A DNA stretch of 64,000 nt from a virus. The position numbers and the translations under genes were made by a program. The stretch covers positions 1 through 64,000 of the IMG/VR virus record IMGVR_UViG_3300033153_015023; one strand, 5' to 3'. This document shows positions 48,029 through 57,491 of this stretch, piece after piece; the stretch's first letter is position 1, and each line of letters begins with the position of its first letter. Below the pieces are notes generated by a model. That model saw only the letters and a list, made by a program, of their open reading frames with translations. It searched no databases and was not told where the DNA came from.

Positions 48029-48709
48029 ATGGAAATGTTGCACGAGTATCTCTTTATGGATCTACAGTGGTTCGCAGAAGGGGATGAAGGGGAAACAGAA
48101 GAAGAAAGAGAAGCAAGAGAGGCAAAGGAAGCTGAAGAGGCTACTAAAAAGCTTGAAGTAGATGGTCTTTCTGAAGAAGAACTAAAAACTCTTGTTAGAA
48201 AATTGGATGAGAACAATAAGAAGCTTTCTGGTCTCTCTCGAGAGCGGCTTCATGAAATCATGGAGAAAAAAGCCAAGTTGAGAGAGATTGAGAAAAAGGA
48301 GAAAGAGGAAAGGGAAGCAGCTCTTAAAGAGAAAGAGAAGTATAAAGAGCTGTACGAAGGACTAAAACCAAAATATGATGTTCTTGAGAAAGATGTAGCA
48401 AAGACACACACTCTTTTTGAAGAAGAGTTTGAATTGCTAAAGGAAAGTCTTCCAGAAGAGTATCATAAACTGATTCCGAAAACAGACATTCGAGAACAGG
48501 TAAATTGGATAAAGAATTTTCAGTTGACTGTTGTTGAAAAGGAAGAGCCTGCTGGCGAGAAAAAGAAAAGTGTTGGCGGTGGTAGTGAACCTTCTAAGAA
48601 GGGTTCAAAGGAAGAAGCAGGGAAATCTGCAATTGAAGAGCAAATTCAAAAATGCGAGACGGCAGAAGAACTAGAAGAACTGCTAAGTAAATACGGTCGT
48701 ACTGTATAA
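48029..48709 (+). CDS. capsid scaffolding-type protein
   Basis: 226 residues from ATG at 48029 behind TTGGAGGA. After the leader FMDLQWFAEG it is a long Glu/Lys coiled coil, then a Gly/Ser/Lys region (VGGGSEPSKKGSK) and a short helical tail, the usual build of a scaffold. It directly precedes the major capsid gene, which shares the LQWFAE motif. Confidence 0.82.
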   Translation: MEMLHEYLFMDLQWFAEGDEGETEEEREAREAKEAEEATKKLEVDGLSEEELKTLVRKLDENNKKLSGLSRERLHEIMEKKAKLREIEKKEKEEREAALKEKEKYKELYEGLKPKYDVLEKDVAKTHTLFEEEFELLKESLPEEYHKLIPKTDIREQVNWIKNFQLTVVEKEEPAGEKKKSVGGGSEPSKKGSKEEAGKSAIEEQIQKCETAEELEELLSKYGRTV

Positions 48710-48786
48710 AAAAGAATTGTTGAGATTACAACTAGGCTTGGATCCAGGATAGGACAACAAAAAAATCTAACACAAGGAGATAAGCA

Positions 48787-49770
48787 ATGAAAACTAAACT
48801 TTTCAGTAATGTCCATTTACAGTGGTTTGCTGAGACTACAACTGCGACCCTAACCGGTCTTGTTCAGACTGCTTACAGTAAAGCTGTTGAGTTTGCTTTC
48901 CAGCCCAACTTGCTCTTTGCACAATTTGCTCAGAGCAAAACGTGGAAGATCAGCGACAGAGATCCAATGCCTGGTGACGTTGTTACCTTTACGATCTTTG
49001 GCGCGCTTAGTACCGCGACAGGCGCTCTTTCTGAGACAGGAGATCCTACTGCAGCTACAATGACTAAAACTCAGAGGAGTGTAACTCTTGCTGAGTACGG
49101 TCAGTTAGTGACTACTACTTCAAAACTTCGGACTCTGTCTTTTGCGAACATCGATCTTTCCGCTGCAAGAGTGGTTGGTGACAGTATGGGGAAGAGTATA
49201 GATTTAATCGCTCGAGCTGCTTTTGATTCTCATACAGGATCTTCGTACGTTAAGTACGCAAGTGGTTCAAATGCTACTGCAGTTTTATCTTCATCAACTA
49301 TTACAGCTGCAGACATTCGTTATGCGCACAACAGGTTGGCAAGAGGTAATGTTATCAAGCCCGATGGTATGTTTTATGTTGCAATAGTGCATCCAGATGT
49401 ATCTCATGACTTGAGAGCAGAGACAGGCAGCGGTGCTTGGCGTGCTCCGAAAGAGTATGTCGATCCGGCAAATATCTACAATGGAGAGATTGGCTCTTTC
49501 GAAGGCTTTCGCTTCGTTGAGACTTCAAATGCAAATCTATCGACTGATGGTGCTTCTGGTTCTGTTGATCTTTATACTTCGTACTTCTTCGGCTATCAAG
49601 CTGTTGGGTATGGAGAAGGGATTGCACCGGCGATGGGTATATCAGGTCCGTTTGATGCCCTGCAACGCCTGATGAATGTGTATTGGTACAGTTTGTGTGG
49701 GTTCGGAGAATTACGGAGAGAGAGTCTCTTCAAGTTCTACAGTGCATCCAGCGTAGGTTCTAATAGTTAA
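48787..49770 (+). CDS. major capsid protein
   Basis: 327 residues, HK97-fold size. The leader HLQWFAETTTATLTGL precedes a long N-terminal part, and the middle AKQVALAE-type pattern is seen as SVTLAEYGQLVTTTSKL, followed by spine-helix and P-domain-like regions (DLIARAAFDSHTG). It follows the scaffold and is followed by an intrinsic terminator, fitting very high expression. Codon use is the most G+C-rich of the window, as expected for an abundant product. Confidence 0.88.
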   Translation: MKTKLFSNVHLQWFAETTTATLTGLVQTAYSKAVEFAFQPNLLFAQFAQSKTWKISDRDPMPGDVVTFTIFGALSTATGALSETGDPTAATMTKTQRSVTLAEYGQLVTTTSKLRTLSFANIDLSAARVVGDSMGKSIDLIARAAFDSHTGSSYVKYASGSNATAVLSSSTITAADIRYAHNRLARGNVIKPDGMFYVAIVHPDVSHDLRAETGSGAWRAPKEYVDPANIYNGEIGSFEGFRFVETSNANLSTDGASGSVDLYTSYFFGYQAVGYGEGIAPAMGISGPFDALQRLMNVYWYSLCGFGELRRESLFKFYSASSVGSNS

Positions 49771-49791
49771 GAGTAGTGAACAAAAAAAATA

Positions 49792-49826
49792 AATGGGGAG
49801 CTTAAACTAGCTTCCCATTTTTTCTA
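49792..49826 (+). terminator. intrinsic terminator after the major capsid gene
   Basis: ATGGGGAGCT and AGCTTCCCAT pair around a 6-nt loop with one G-T wobble, followed by TTTTTT. This isolates the capsid transcript from the glycosyltransferase genes. Confidence 0.82.
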
Positions 49827-49848
49827 AAAAAGAAAAGGAGCCAAGAAA

Positions 49849-51954
49849 ATGGTAGAGAGTGTAAAAAGAGCAACAGTTTCTGTTGCTTTGATCGTAAAGG
49901 ATGAGGCAGCTACATTAAATCCTTGCCTCAAGAGTGTGCGAGATGTAGTTGATGAAATAGTCGTTCTTGTAGATGATCGAACTACTGACAGGACCTTTGA
50001 GATTGCAAAGAAGTACGCCGACATAGTAGAGTATTTCAAGTGGAGTGATTTTTCTACCGCAAGGAATGCTTCTATTAAAAAGTGCGGTAGTGAATGGATT
50101 TTGATAATGGACGGTCATGAAGTCCTGCATCCGAAATCAAAACCTATTCTCACTAATCTTTTAGAGAGAGTATTGCCTCAGAAAGATTTAAGTGATACCG
50201 GGATGTTTAGCGCATTCGTTTATATGAACCCGAAGGGAAAAGGTTCTATTGAGGAGATGATTCCGGATACATTTTTTCTTCAGCCACGGTTGTTCATAAA
50301 CAATGGAGATTATGCTTATACCGGACGCGTACATAATTGGTTAAATACGAAAGCAAAAAGTAAGTTACAGAAACGTCCGGTGAATGAACTAGTATTCATT
50401 CACAAGAGAACAGAGAAGAATAGTAAGCTTCGAAAAGAGGAGCGACGGAACGTAAATATTCCAGCACTTAAATTAGATATTAAAGATAATCCAAAAAGTC
50501 CTCGTCCATATTTCTATCTTGGGAATGCATATAATGAATTAGAAGAGTGGGAAGAAGCGCTTTCGTGGTATAAGAAATATCTAAAGTTATCTACTTGGGG
50601 AGCAGAGCGTGCTCATGCAATGTTGATGATGGGAACAATCTACGCACAGAAAAAAGAATATAAGGAAGCAACTCAGATATTAAAAGAAGCTATTAAAGAA
50701 GATTGGGAAAGAGCTGAAATATATCTAGTGCTCGGTGATATTGCATTCGATCAGAAAGATCTTTATCAAGCAGAGCATTGGTGGAAGTCTGCAATAGAGA
50801 TGAAACCTCCGATGAATAATCTATTTTTACATGGTCCTGCTTATACATACATGCCTCATCAAAGTTTAGCAAAGTTATATTCTACAGTTGGTGAGTGGAT
50901 GAAAGCTCTTCAACATGCAGAGAAGGCAATATCTCTTGGTTGTGCCAATCAGGATATGATATCGAAAATGGCTATATGGAAAACGAAATTAGGTTTAGAT
51001 TCTAATAAGAAGAATATTATCCTTTACGATGAAAACAATCAGTTTGCTTTTCTGAAAGATATCCGGAGGAACTTGACAAAGAAGTTTAATGTCGCTACTT
51101 CTGTAGAGTATGATACCGAGCAAGCTGGTTGGGCAGATGTTGTTTGGTTCGAGTGGTGTAATAAGAACATTTTACGTGCGTCTGAAATGGTGAAACCGGA
51201 AGGGCAAACATGGATCGTTCGTCTGCACGGATATGAAGTATTCAATCCTGATAGAATGACATATGTAAATTGGAGTAAGATTGATGTGTTGATATTTGTT
51301 GCCGATCATATACGGAAACACTTTGACGAGAATTATTGGATTCCAGATAATGTAAAGACTGTTGTAATTCCAAATGGTGTTGATCTTAACAGATGGAGTT
51401 TTGCAAAGAGAGAGTATAGCAAACAAAAGAATATTGGTATTATAGGTATTTTGACTGAGAAGAAAGGGCCCCTCCTCCTTGCAAAGGTGATAAGACATTT
51501 TTCAAAGACACATCCTGATTATAGATTTCTGCTCCGGTTTGATTCTTTGAAGAAACCAAACGTTTTTGAGCATGTCTTGCAGTATGAATTGAGAGACTTG
51601 ACAAATTGGGAATGGATAGACCGTGTTGAATCAATAAATAGCTGGATGGAGGATATAAAGTTTCTTATATCAACAAGCGTATTAGAGTCGTTTAGCTACG
51701 TAGTTGCAGAGGCAATGGCGAAAGGAATTAAACCTCTGATTCATGATTTTAAAGGATCGAGGGATCTATATCCAGCAGAGTTTATTTGGCGTGATATAGA
51801 TGAGCTAGAAAAAGTGTTTGATGGAGAATATAAGTCTGATGAGTATCGTAAATGGATAGAAGATCATTATTCTATTGACAAACAGATGAAGCAGATTTTT
51901 GAGTTGCTGGAAGATAAAACCAATAAAGAAAATAATCCTCAGAATAGTGGGTAA
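49849..51954 (+). CDS. glycosyltransferase fusion: GT2, TPR, GT4-like
   Basis: 701 residues. The N-terminal GT2 domain (1 to about 200) resembles SunS-type enzymes: ALIVKDEAATLNPCLKSV, VDDRTTDRTFEIAKKY, ARNASIKKC, and LIMDGHEVL where the D-x-D-like site lies. TPR-like repeats follow (RPYFYLGNAYNELEEWEEA). The C-terminal 260 residues form a GT4-like domain (VIPNGVDLNRWSF, GILTEKKGPLLL, STSVLESFSYVVAEAMAKG). It could add two sugars, possibly to capsid or tail proteins given its position right after the capsid gene. Target unknown. Confidence 0.85.
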   Translation: MVESVKRATVSVALIVKDEAATLNPCLKSVRDVVDEIVVLVDDRTTDRTFEIAKKYADIVEYFKWSDFSTARNASIKKCGSEWILIMDGHEVLHPKSKPILTNLLERVLPQKDLSDTGMFSAFVYMNPKGKGSIEEMIPDTFFLQPRLFINNGDYAYTGRVHNWLNTKAKSKLQKRPVNELVFIHKRTEKNSKLRKEERRNVNIPALKLDIKDNPKSPRPYFYLGNAYNELEEWEEALSWYKKYLKLSTWGAERAHAMLMMGTIYAQKKEYKEATQILKEAIKEDWERAEIYLVLGDIAFDQKDLYQAEHWWKSAIEMKPPMNNLFLHGPAYTYMPHQSLAKLYSTVGEWMKALQHAEKAISLGCANQDMISKMAIWKTKLGLDSNKKNIILYDENNQFAFLKDIRRNLTKKFNVATSVEYDTEQAGWADVVWFEWCNKNILRASEMVKPEGQTWIVRLHGYEVFNPDRMTYVNWSKIDVLIFVADHIRKHFDENYWIPDNVKTVVIPNGVDLNRWSFAKREYSKQKNIGIIGILTEKKGPLLLAKVIRHFSKTHPDYRFLLRFDSLKKPNVFEHVLQYELRDLTNWEWIDRVESINSWMEDIKFLISTSVLESFSYVVAEAMAKGIKPLIHDFKGSRDLYPAEFIWRDIDELEKVFDGEYKSDEYRKWIEDHYSIDKQMKQIFELLEDKTNKENNPQNSG

Positions 51955-51966
51955 AGGATTTAGTTT

Positions 51967-52857
51967 ATGGAACAAATTAGAATATTTCCAGTTTGTAGAG
52001 GTAGACGCGATCTCTTCCAAAAGCTTGTAGATTATTGGGATACTGTTTCTTATTATATCCCTGTTAATTCATTTGAGGATGCAGATGTTATATGGGTTGA
52101 GTGGGCAAACGAACAGAGTGTGTATGCTTCTCAAAAATCTCCAAAGAAAAATGTGATAGTTCGGATTTGTGGTAGTGAATACTATCAAGAATTTTGGAAG
52201 GAGTGGGGATCACAGATCGCTAGAGTGATTTCTATAAATGCAGTTTTTAAGACACCATTTCCAACTATACATATTCCGAACTTTGTTGATACTGAGTTTT
52301 GGCGTTCTTTGACAAGAGAGAGATCGAGAACTATTGCAATGCTGGGAGATTTTACTTATCGTAAAGGACAGATTGGATTGTTACGAATGCTTACTGAGCG
52401 ATCAAAGTTCTTTGAAAAGGTGTTGATGGTAGGTCCATTAAAGTTGGATAATAAAGGATATGAAGCAGAGGCGAGAGGGAATATAATGCAGCTTAAATAT
52501 CTCGCTGAAGACCAGGGAGTTGAATTAGAAATTCGGGATGTTCAATCTCCTGAAGACGTAAGAGAGATTATTAACTCTGTTTCTTTTGTTGTAAGTAGTT
52601 CAATAAGTGAAATGTGTCATCGTGTGATGCAAGAGGCTATGAGTTGTAATACTCCGGTACTAATAGCAAATTGGTTGGGCTCAAAAGAAGTGTATCCAAA
52701 GGAATTAATATATTCAAACGCAAAAGAGTTTTGGTCTCTCGTAGATAATTATCCAAATATAGATTTAAGACAGTACGTTTTGGATCACTTCGCACGAGAA
52801 GTTATCCTTCCACAAATTGATAGAGTAATCAAGGAAGTTGCGGAGGAAGTGAAATGA
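51967..52857 (+). CDS. GT4-like glycosyltransferase
   Basis: 296 residues, similar along its length to the C-terminal half of the preceding fusion: DADVIWVEWANEQ against ADVVWFEWCNKN, PNFVDTEFWRS, GDFTYRKGQIGLL, and SSSISEMCHRVMQEAMSC. This indicates duplication. It overlaps the epimerase by ATGA. Acceptor unknown. Confidence 0.8.
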   Translation: MEQIRIFPVCRGRRDLFQKLVDYWDTVSYYIPVNSFEDADVIWVEWANEQSVYASQKSPKKNVIVRICGSEYYQEFWKEWGSQIARVISINAVFKTPFPTIHIPNFVDTEFWRSLTRERSRTIAMLGDFTYRKGQIGLLRMLTERSKFFEKVLMVGPLKLDNKGYEAEARGNIMQLKYLAEDQGVELEIRDVQSPEDVREIINSVSFVVSSSISEMCHRVMQEAMSCNTPVLIANWLGSKEVYPKELIYSNAKEFWSLVDNYPNIDLRQYVLDHFAREVILPQIDRVIKEVAEEVK

Positions 52858-53855
52858 AAATATTAATTACTGGTGTTGCTGGTCTATTAGGATCAAGATT
52901 AGCCGATTGGATTATAGAAAATACAGATAATACAGTTATCGGTATTGACAATCTAAGTGGAGGATATATAGAAAATGTAAATAAAAGTGTAATTTTTTAT
53001 AAGTTTGATCTATCTACAGAAGTAATAACATTAGATAGTATATTTTCTAAATATAAACCAAGTATTGTATATCATTTTGCAGCATATGCCGCTGAAGGAT
53101 TGAGTCCATTTATGCGACGATTTAATTATATGAATAATTTAATCGCATCTATCAATTTGATCAATAGTAGTATTAAATACAGCGTAAAAAGATTCGTTTT
53201 CGCAAGTTCAATGTCAGTATATGGAGATAAATATTCGACACCATTTGATGAAAATATGATACCGGCTCCTATAGATCCATATGGAATAGCAAAGTATGCT
53301 GTTGAGCAAGATTTACATGTTGCATATATACAACATAATCTGGAATATACTATTATACGACCGCACAATTTTTATGGCGTTAATCAAAATATATGGGACA
53401 AGTATAGAAATGTAATAGGGATCTGGATGTATCAAATACTCAATAAGATTAGACCAACTATATTTGGAGATGGAGAACAAAAAAGGGCGTTTAGTTATGT
53501 TGACGATTCGATCGTACCTTTTTGGAATGCATCGCAGAGAGATTTATGTATAGGAGAGATTATAAATCTAGGCGGTATTAACGTATATACTATTAATCAA
53601 GCTATGAAATTAGTGTTAAAAGTTACCGGTACTAGTTTGAAACCTGTTTATTTAGAAAAAAGACATGAAACAAAAAACGCGTGGAGCACATGGAAGAAAT
53701 CTGTTGAACTGCTGAATTTTAAACACAGAACCGCATTGCAAGATGGTATTCAAATAATGTGGAATTGGGCTAAGAGGCAACCAAACAGAGAACGTCGTAT
53801 TTGGAAGCAGTATGAGTTAGAAAAGAATATTTACAATTATTGGAAAATAATGTAA
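52854..53855 (+). CDS. NAD-dependent sugar epimerase/dehydratase (SDR)
   Basis: 333 residues. Rossmann motif TGVAGLLGSRLADWI, the FAAYAAEGLSPF region, the catalytic YGIAKYAVEQD (Y-x3-K), and RPHNFYGVNQNIWDKYRNVI are typical of extended SDR enzymes that remodel nucleotide sugars (UDP-glucose 4-epimerase-like). It would supply a sugar for the neighbouring glycosyltransferases. Confidence 0.87.
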   Translation: MKILITGVAGLLGSRLADWIIENTDNTVIGIDNLSGGYIENVNKSVIFYKFDLSTEVITLDSIFSKYKPSIVYHFAAYAAEGLSPFMRRFNYMNNLIASINLINSSIKYSVKRFVFASSMSVYGDKYSTPFDENMIPAPIDPYGIAKYAVEQDLHVAYIQHNLEYTIIRPHNFYGVNQNIWDKYRNVIGIWMYQILNKIRPTIFGDGEQKRAFSYVDDSIVPFWNASQRDLCIGEIINLGGINVYTINQAMKLVLKVTGTSLKPVYLEKRHETKNAWSTWKKSVELLNFKHRTALQDGIQIMWNWAKRQPNRERRIWKQYELEKNIYNYWKIM

Positions 53856-53924
53856 AAACCGTCTTGAGAAGTAGAAGACAATTAAATGATATAGAAATAA
53901 TTATCTCATAGAAGGGAGTGGATA

Positions 53925-54074
53925 ATGGCTAAGAAAATAAAGAAAGGTGTTCCGAAGAGAGATGGTAGTGGAAAAGGAATAGGAGCAAATCGAAATACCG
54001 ACAGTTGTTCAAAAGGCGGCCCTGGATTTGGTCGAGGTGGTGGTAGAGGAAAGGGGTCTAACAGAAAGAAGTAA
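53925..54074 (+). CDS. small Gly/Lys-rich protein
   Basis: 49 residues, low complexity (GPGFGRGGGRGKGSNRKK), basic, probably disordered and able to bind nucleic acid or the head lattice. It starts behind AAGGGAGTGG. Confidence 0.5.
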   Translation: MAKKIKKGVPKRDGSGKGIGANRNTDSCSKGGPGFGRGGGRGKGSNRKK

Positions 54075-54091
54075 ACCAAGGAGTTTATGAT

Positions 54092-54637
54092 ATGGGAGAG
54101 CAGGCGTATTATATAAGAAAATTACTTAATATAGTGATGGGGAATAGAGATACCTCTTTTGTGGTAATCGACGCCGCTTATGAGATGATTCGTCTTGGTT
54201 GGAGTTTTTCTCGATCTACATCATTTACAAAAGGAGATGGAGAGAATGCGGATGTTCTCATTGTGGTACCTGATATTGACATTGAGTTTCATTTTATAAT
54301 GGCTTACTCTTCATCTGGTCCGGGAACAATTTATTTATATGAAGGGGCAGATGGTAGTGGTGGTTCTGCAATTCCTTTGTATAATGACAATCGGAACTCT
54401 TCAAATATAAGCAACATTATTGCAACATCTACTCCATCAATCACTACACCTGGAACGGAGTTATCCTCAAAACAAATTGGATCTAATGGAATAGGTCAGA
54501 CGTCTTTCGGTGCAATAAGTGCATCGCGACATGAATGGATTTTAAAGCGTAATACAAAGTATTTGATTCGCTTTTCATCAACAGCTGCGGGAAATGTAAT
54601 GGTTTTAACTGTCAATATATTTGAATATGGTCATTAA
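54092..54637 (+). CDS. probable head decoration/fibre-type protein
   Basis: 181 residues, beta-rich. IEFHFIMAYSSSGPGTIYLYEG and the late HEWILKRNTKYLIRFSSTAAGN are found in small virion proteins encoded close to capsid genes in many siphoviruses. It probably decorates the head surface and might be a glycan target of the nearby enzymes. Inference from pattern and position. Confidence 0.68.
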   Translation: MGEQAYYIRKLLNIVMGNRDTSFVVIDAAYEMIRLGWSFSRSTSFTKGDGENADVLIVVPDIDIEFHFIMAYSSSGPGTIYLYEGADGSGGSAIPLYNDNRNSSNISNIIATSTPSITTPGTELSSKQIGSNGIGQTSFGAISASRHEWILKRNTKYLIRFSSTAAGNVMVLTVNIFEYGH

Positions 54638-54646
54638 AGAGGTAAG

Positions 54647-55546
54647 ATGAATAACTTAATTACGGTTGTAATACCGACGTATAATGAGAAGGAAGAGCTC
54701 CTTCGAAAAGCGATTGAGAGCGTGCTTAATCAGACCTACAGAAAAATTGAGTTAATTGTAGTAGACGACGGCTCTACAGACAGTACTCCAGAAATCCTAA
54801 AGGGTTATGGAAAAGACATTCGAGTGTTTCGACGAGAGAGAGATTCTGAATTCAGATCTGTCTCCCAAGCACGTAACATAGGATTGGAAAAAGCAAAAGG
54901 GAAGTGGTGGAGTAACTTAGACGCGGATTGGTGGCTCGAAAAAGATTGGGCAGAAAGATGTATTGAATTTATCGCTGGGAGGGAGAATGAGATTCTCGGT
55001 GTTCACGTCGACTTTGCTGTACATCATTTTGATGGTAGGATAGAACATGTGCATGTTGGCGAAAGATACGATCCTTGTCTAAGCACTCTCGAAAACTACA
55101 AGAAACATGAAGCTTTGTTTGGTAAGTTTTTTAGGATGGACGTCTGTAGGAAAACCGGTCCTTTTGATACGAGATTTCCTAGAAAGCAAAATCGAGAGTG
55201 GACTCTTAGATTTCTTCAGCATGGAAACTTAGTTTATCTTCCAAAGGAGTTGGCTCACTTTGTCTTTCACGAACCCGATCAAATGAAGGAAAGGGCTTCT
55301 GTAAAGTATCGGATTCTTGCCGATTTAAAGAATGGAATCGACATCGAGCACAATATGAGAATCGCATATGATTCTGAAGATGGTAGGTATTCTATGGTGG
55401 ATGCCTTTAGAACATTTTTTACTGTTCCTGAGTGGAGTAAAGAAAGAACCTCCGGAAAAACTTTCGAGAGAATCGAAAAAGCAAAAAAAATCTGCGATGA
55501 GGAAGCATCCGAATCGTGGGAGAGAGGGTATAGTAGAAAGAAATGA
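54647..55546 (+). CDS. GT2-family glycosyltransferase, copy 1
   Basis: 299 residues. VVIPTYNEKEELLRKAIESV, VVDDGSTDSTPEIL, SQARNIGLEKAKGKWW and the N-L-D-A-D metal site (SNLDADWWLEKDW) define a GT-A fold enzyme. It is followed immediately by a close paralog, a recent tandem duplication. Donor and acceptor unknown. Confidence 0.87.
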   Translation: MNNLITVVIPTYNEKEELLRKAIESVLNQTYRKIELIVVDDGSTDSTPEILKGYGKDIRVFRRERDSEFRSVSQARNIGLEKAKGKWWSNLDADWWLEKDWAERCIEFIAGRENEILGVHVDFAVHHFDGRIEHVHVGERYDPCLSTLENYKKHEALFGKFFRMDVCRKTGPFDTRFPRKQNREWTLRFLQHGNLVYLPKELAHFVFHEPDQMKERASVKYRILADLKNGIDIEHNMRIAYDSEDGRYSMVDAFRTFFTVPEWSKERTSGKTFERIEKAKKICDEEASESWERGYSRKK

Positions 55547-56424
55547 ACAATTTAATTACTGTTGTAATTCCTACTTACAATGAAAAAGAAGAGCTTCTCA
55601 GAAAAGCGATTGAGAGTATCCTTAATCAGACGTATTCAGAAATTGAATTAATTGTTGTAGATGATGGAAGTACAGATGACACTCCCAGAATCTTAAAAGA
55701 ATATGGAAATGATATTCGAATGTTTCGTAGAGAACGAGATTCTGCGTTTAGGTCTGTTTCACATGCATTTAATATTGGATTAGAGAGTGCAAAAGGAGGT
55801 TGGTGGCATCATGATGCAGCAGATTGCTATCACGAGCTTGACTGGGCTGAGCGCTGTATGGATTTTATTGCCAGGAGAGAAGATATTGTTCTCGGTGTTC
55901 ATACTGATTTTGCTGTACATCATTTTAACGGACAAATCGAACACGTTAAAGTAGGACAGCAGTGGCGACGAGGTCTCAATTCTCTTGAAAATTATCGAAG
56001 ATGCGAAGCACTTGGTGGAATGATCTTTCGAATGGATGCTTGTAGAAAAGCAGGACCTTGGGATATTCGATTTCCTCGAAAACAAACAAGAGAGTGGACG
56101 ATGAGAGTTTTACAGTTAGGAGATCTTGCTTATCTACCCAGAGAACTCTGGCATTTCGTATTTCATGAGAGTAATCAGATGAAACGGAATGCTACCGTAA
56201 AGTATCGAATTCTTGCCGATCTGAAAAACGGATTTGATATTCAAGGAAATATAGAAATCGCTTATGGCTCTGAGAGCGGTAGATATGCGATGGCAGATGC
56301 ATTTAGAACATTCTTCACTACTCCGGAATGGGGGAAAGAAAGGTTATCAGGAAAGACTTTCGATCAATTAGAGAAAGCAAAAAAAATCTGTGACGAGGAA
56401 GCGTCCGAACAATGGGAGAAGTAA
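55543..56424 (+). CDS. GT2-family glycosyltransferase, copy 2
   Basis: 293 residues, a close paralog of copy 1 with the same start MNNLITVVIPTYNEKEELL. The metal-site segment differs: WHHDAADCYHELDW here against SNLDADWWLEKDW in copy 1, so the D-x-D-like site and perhaps donor specificity changed after duplication. ATGA overlap with copy 1. Confidence 0.86.
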   Translation: MNNLITVVIPTYNEKEELLRKAIESILNQTYSEIELIVVDDGSTDDTPRILKEYGNDIRMFRRERDSAFRSVSHAFNIGLESAKGGWWHHDAADCYHELDWAERCMDFIARREDIVLGVHTDFAVHHFNGQIEHVKVGQQWRRGLNSLENYRRCEALGGMIFRMDACRKAGPWDIRFPRKQTREWTMRVLQLGDLAYLPRELWHFVFHESNQMKRNATVKYRILADLKNGFDIQGNIEIAYGSESGRYAMADAFRTFFTTPEWGKERLSGKTFDQLEKAKKICDEEASEQWEK

Positions 56425-56425
56425 A

Positions 56426-56848
56426 ATGGCTTGGACTGAAATATCTACAGTAGCACAGCTACGAAAAAATATTCCGATGCTAAAAGATACAGACATTAGC
56501 GAAGCAACTCTTGAAGCTAATATTGAGGATGCAAAGGATATAATATACGACGATTTGAGTAAGTTTGTAGATTGGGATGAGGCTGAAAAACTCGATGTTG
56601 TTCCCAGAGTCATTAACCGTCTTGCTCAGTACCAAGCAGCAATGGTAACAATCATCCGAAACTTTCATAGTGATGAAAATATGATTGGAAGTGAAGAAGG
56701 TGAAAATACAATTTACAATCACTACAAAGGTCTCTATGACAAATTAATGGCTCAAATAGAGACCGGAGATATTCGCATCTTAGATAGTGATAATGAAGAA
56801 CTGGAACCAGATGTAATGCGGAAACCTGGTCTAGGAAGGATAATATAA
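56426..56848 (+). CDS. head-tail connector (head completion) protein
   Basis: 140 residues from ATG at 56426, behind GGGAGAAG. Mostly helical (TEISTVAQLRKNIPMLKDT, AQYQAAMVTIIRNFHSDE), consistent with the gp15/gp6-type adaptors that bind below the portal. The assignment rests on size, helix content and position before the tail-completion gene. Confidence 0.68.
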   Translation: MAWTEISTVAQLRKNIPMLKDTDISEATLEANIEDAKDIIYDDLSKFVDWDEAEKLDVVPRVINRLAQYQAAMVTIIRNFHSDENMIGSEEGENTIYNHYKGLYDKLMAQIETGDIRILDSDNEELEPDVMRKPGLGRII

Positions 56849-57328
56849 TTGGCTGAAACTGCCGTTACAATCGACTTTCATAATACACTTCACGTTCTCA
56901 AGTCAATTAAGCTAATTGCAAAAGATCAGCGTAAGTACAAGCTCTTTCGAAAAATAGCAAAGCTGCTTTTTCATAGTTGGTGGGGAGAGACATTTCAAAA
57001 GCAGGGTGCTAGGAGAGGACATCCGAGATGGAGACCACTAAATTCTAAATACGCGAGATGGAAAAGAGTGCATGGAAAGGCAACAGAGCCTTTGATTCTT
57101 ACAGGACACTTACAAGGTTCTCCTCAGATACTAAAAGAATTTAAAACAAGATTGATTTGGGGAACAAAAGTTCCGTATGCTCAATATCATCAGAAACCTA
57201 CTGTTTCTGGTAGACCTCCGAAGAGAGAAATGGTTTTCATTACTGCAAGAGATAAAGTTGAACTAAAGACTTTCATTGAAAGGTTTATTGAGAATGTATT
57301 AAGGAAGGCAAATAAAAATGGTATCTAA
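56849..57328 (+). CDS. virion morphogenesis / tail completion protein
   Basis: 159 residues from a TTG start directly after the previous stop. RWRPLNSKYARWKRVHGKAT, LILTGHLQGSP and GTKVPYAQYHQKPT match the Phage_tail_S/virion morphogenesis family, which closes the head-tail interface. It overlaps the next small gene. Confidence 0.8.
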   Translation: MAETAVTIDFHNTLHVLKSIKLIAKDQRKYKLFRKIAKLLFHSWWGETFQKQGARRGHPRWRPLNSKYARWKRVHGKATEPLILTGHLQGSPQILKEFKTRLIWGTKVPYAQYHQKPTVSGRPPKREMVFITARDKVELKTFIERFIENVLRKANKNGI

Positions 57329-57491
57329 ATGTCGTATATGGGATCGAGTACTCACTGACGATGAAATAAAAACTATGTACAAATATCCTTATTTAATACC
57401 TGCGGGCAGCGAGGTTTTAATAATTTATAAACCTTTCTTTCAAAAGGTAAAGGAAATGTTATTAAATGTTTTTAAAGGGATAAATAAATGA
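57318..57491 (+). CDS. small protein resembling the end of a LamG/lectin-like domain
   Basis: 57 residues. RIWDRVLTDDEIKTMYKYP is the hallmark of the last strand and helix of LamG-type (concanavalin-like) domains, which are normally about 150-200 residues. Here only this tail is present, followed by a basic amphipathic helix. It is probably a domain remnant, or a peptide that has taken a new role. Confidence 0.5.
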   Translation: MVSKCRIWDRVLTDDEIKTMYKYPYLIPAGSEVLIIYKPFFQKVKEMLLNVFKGINK

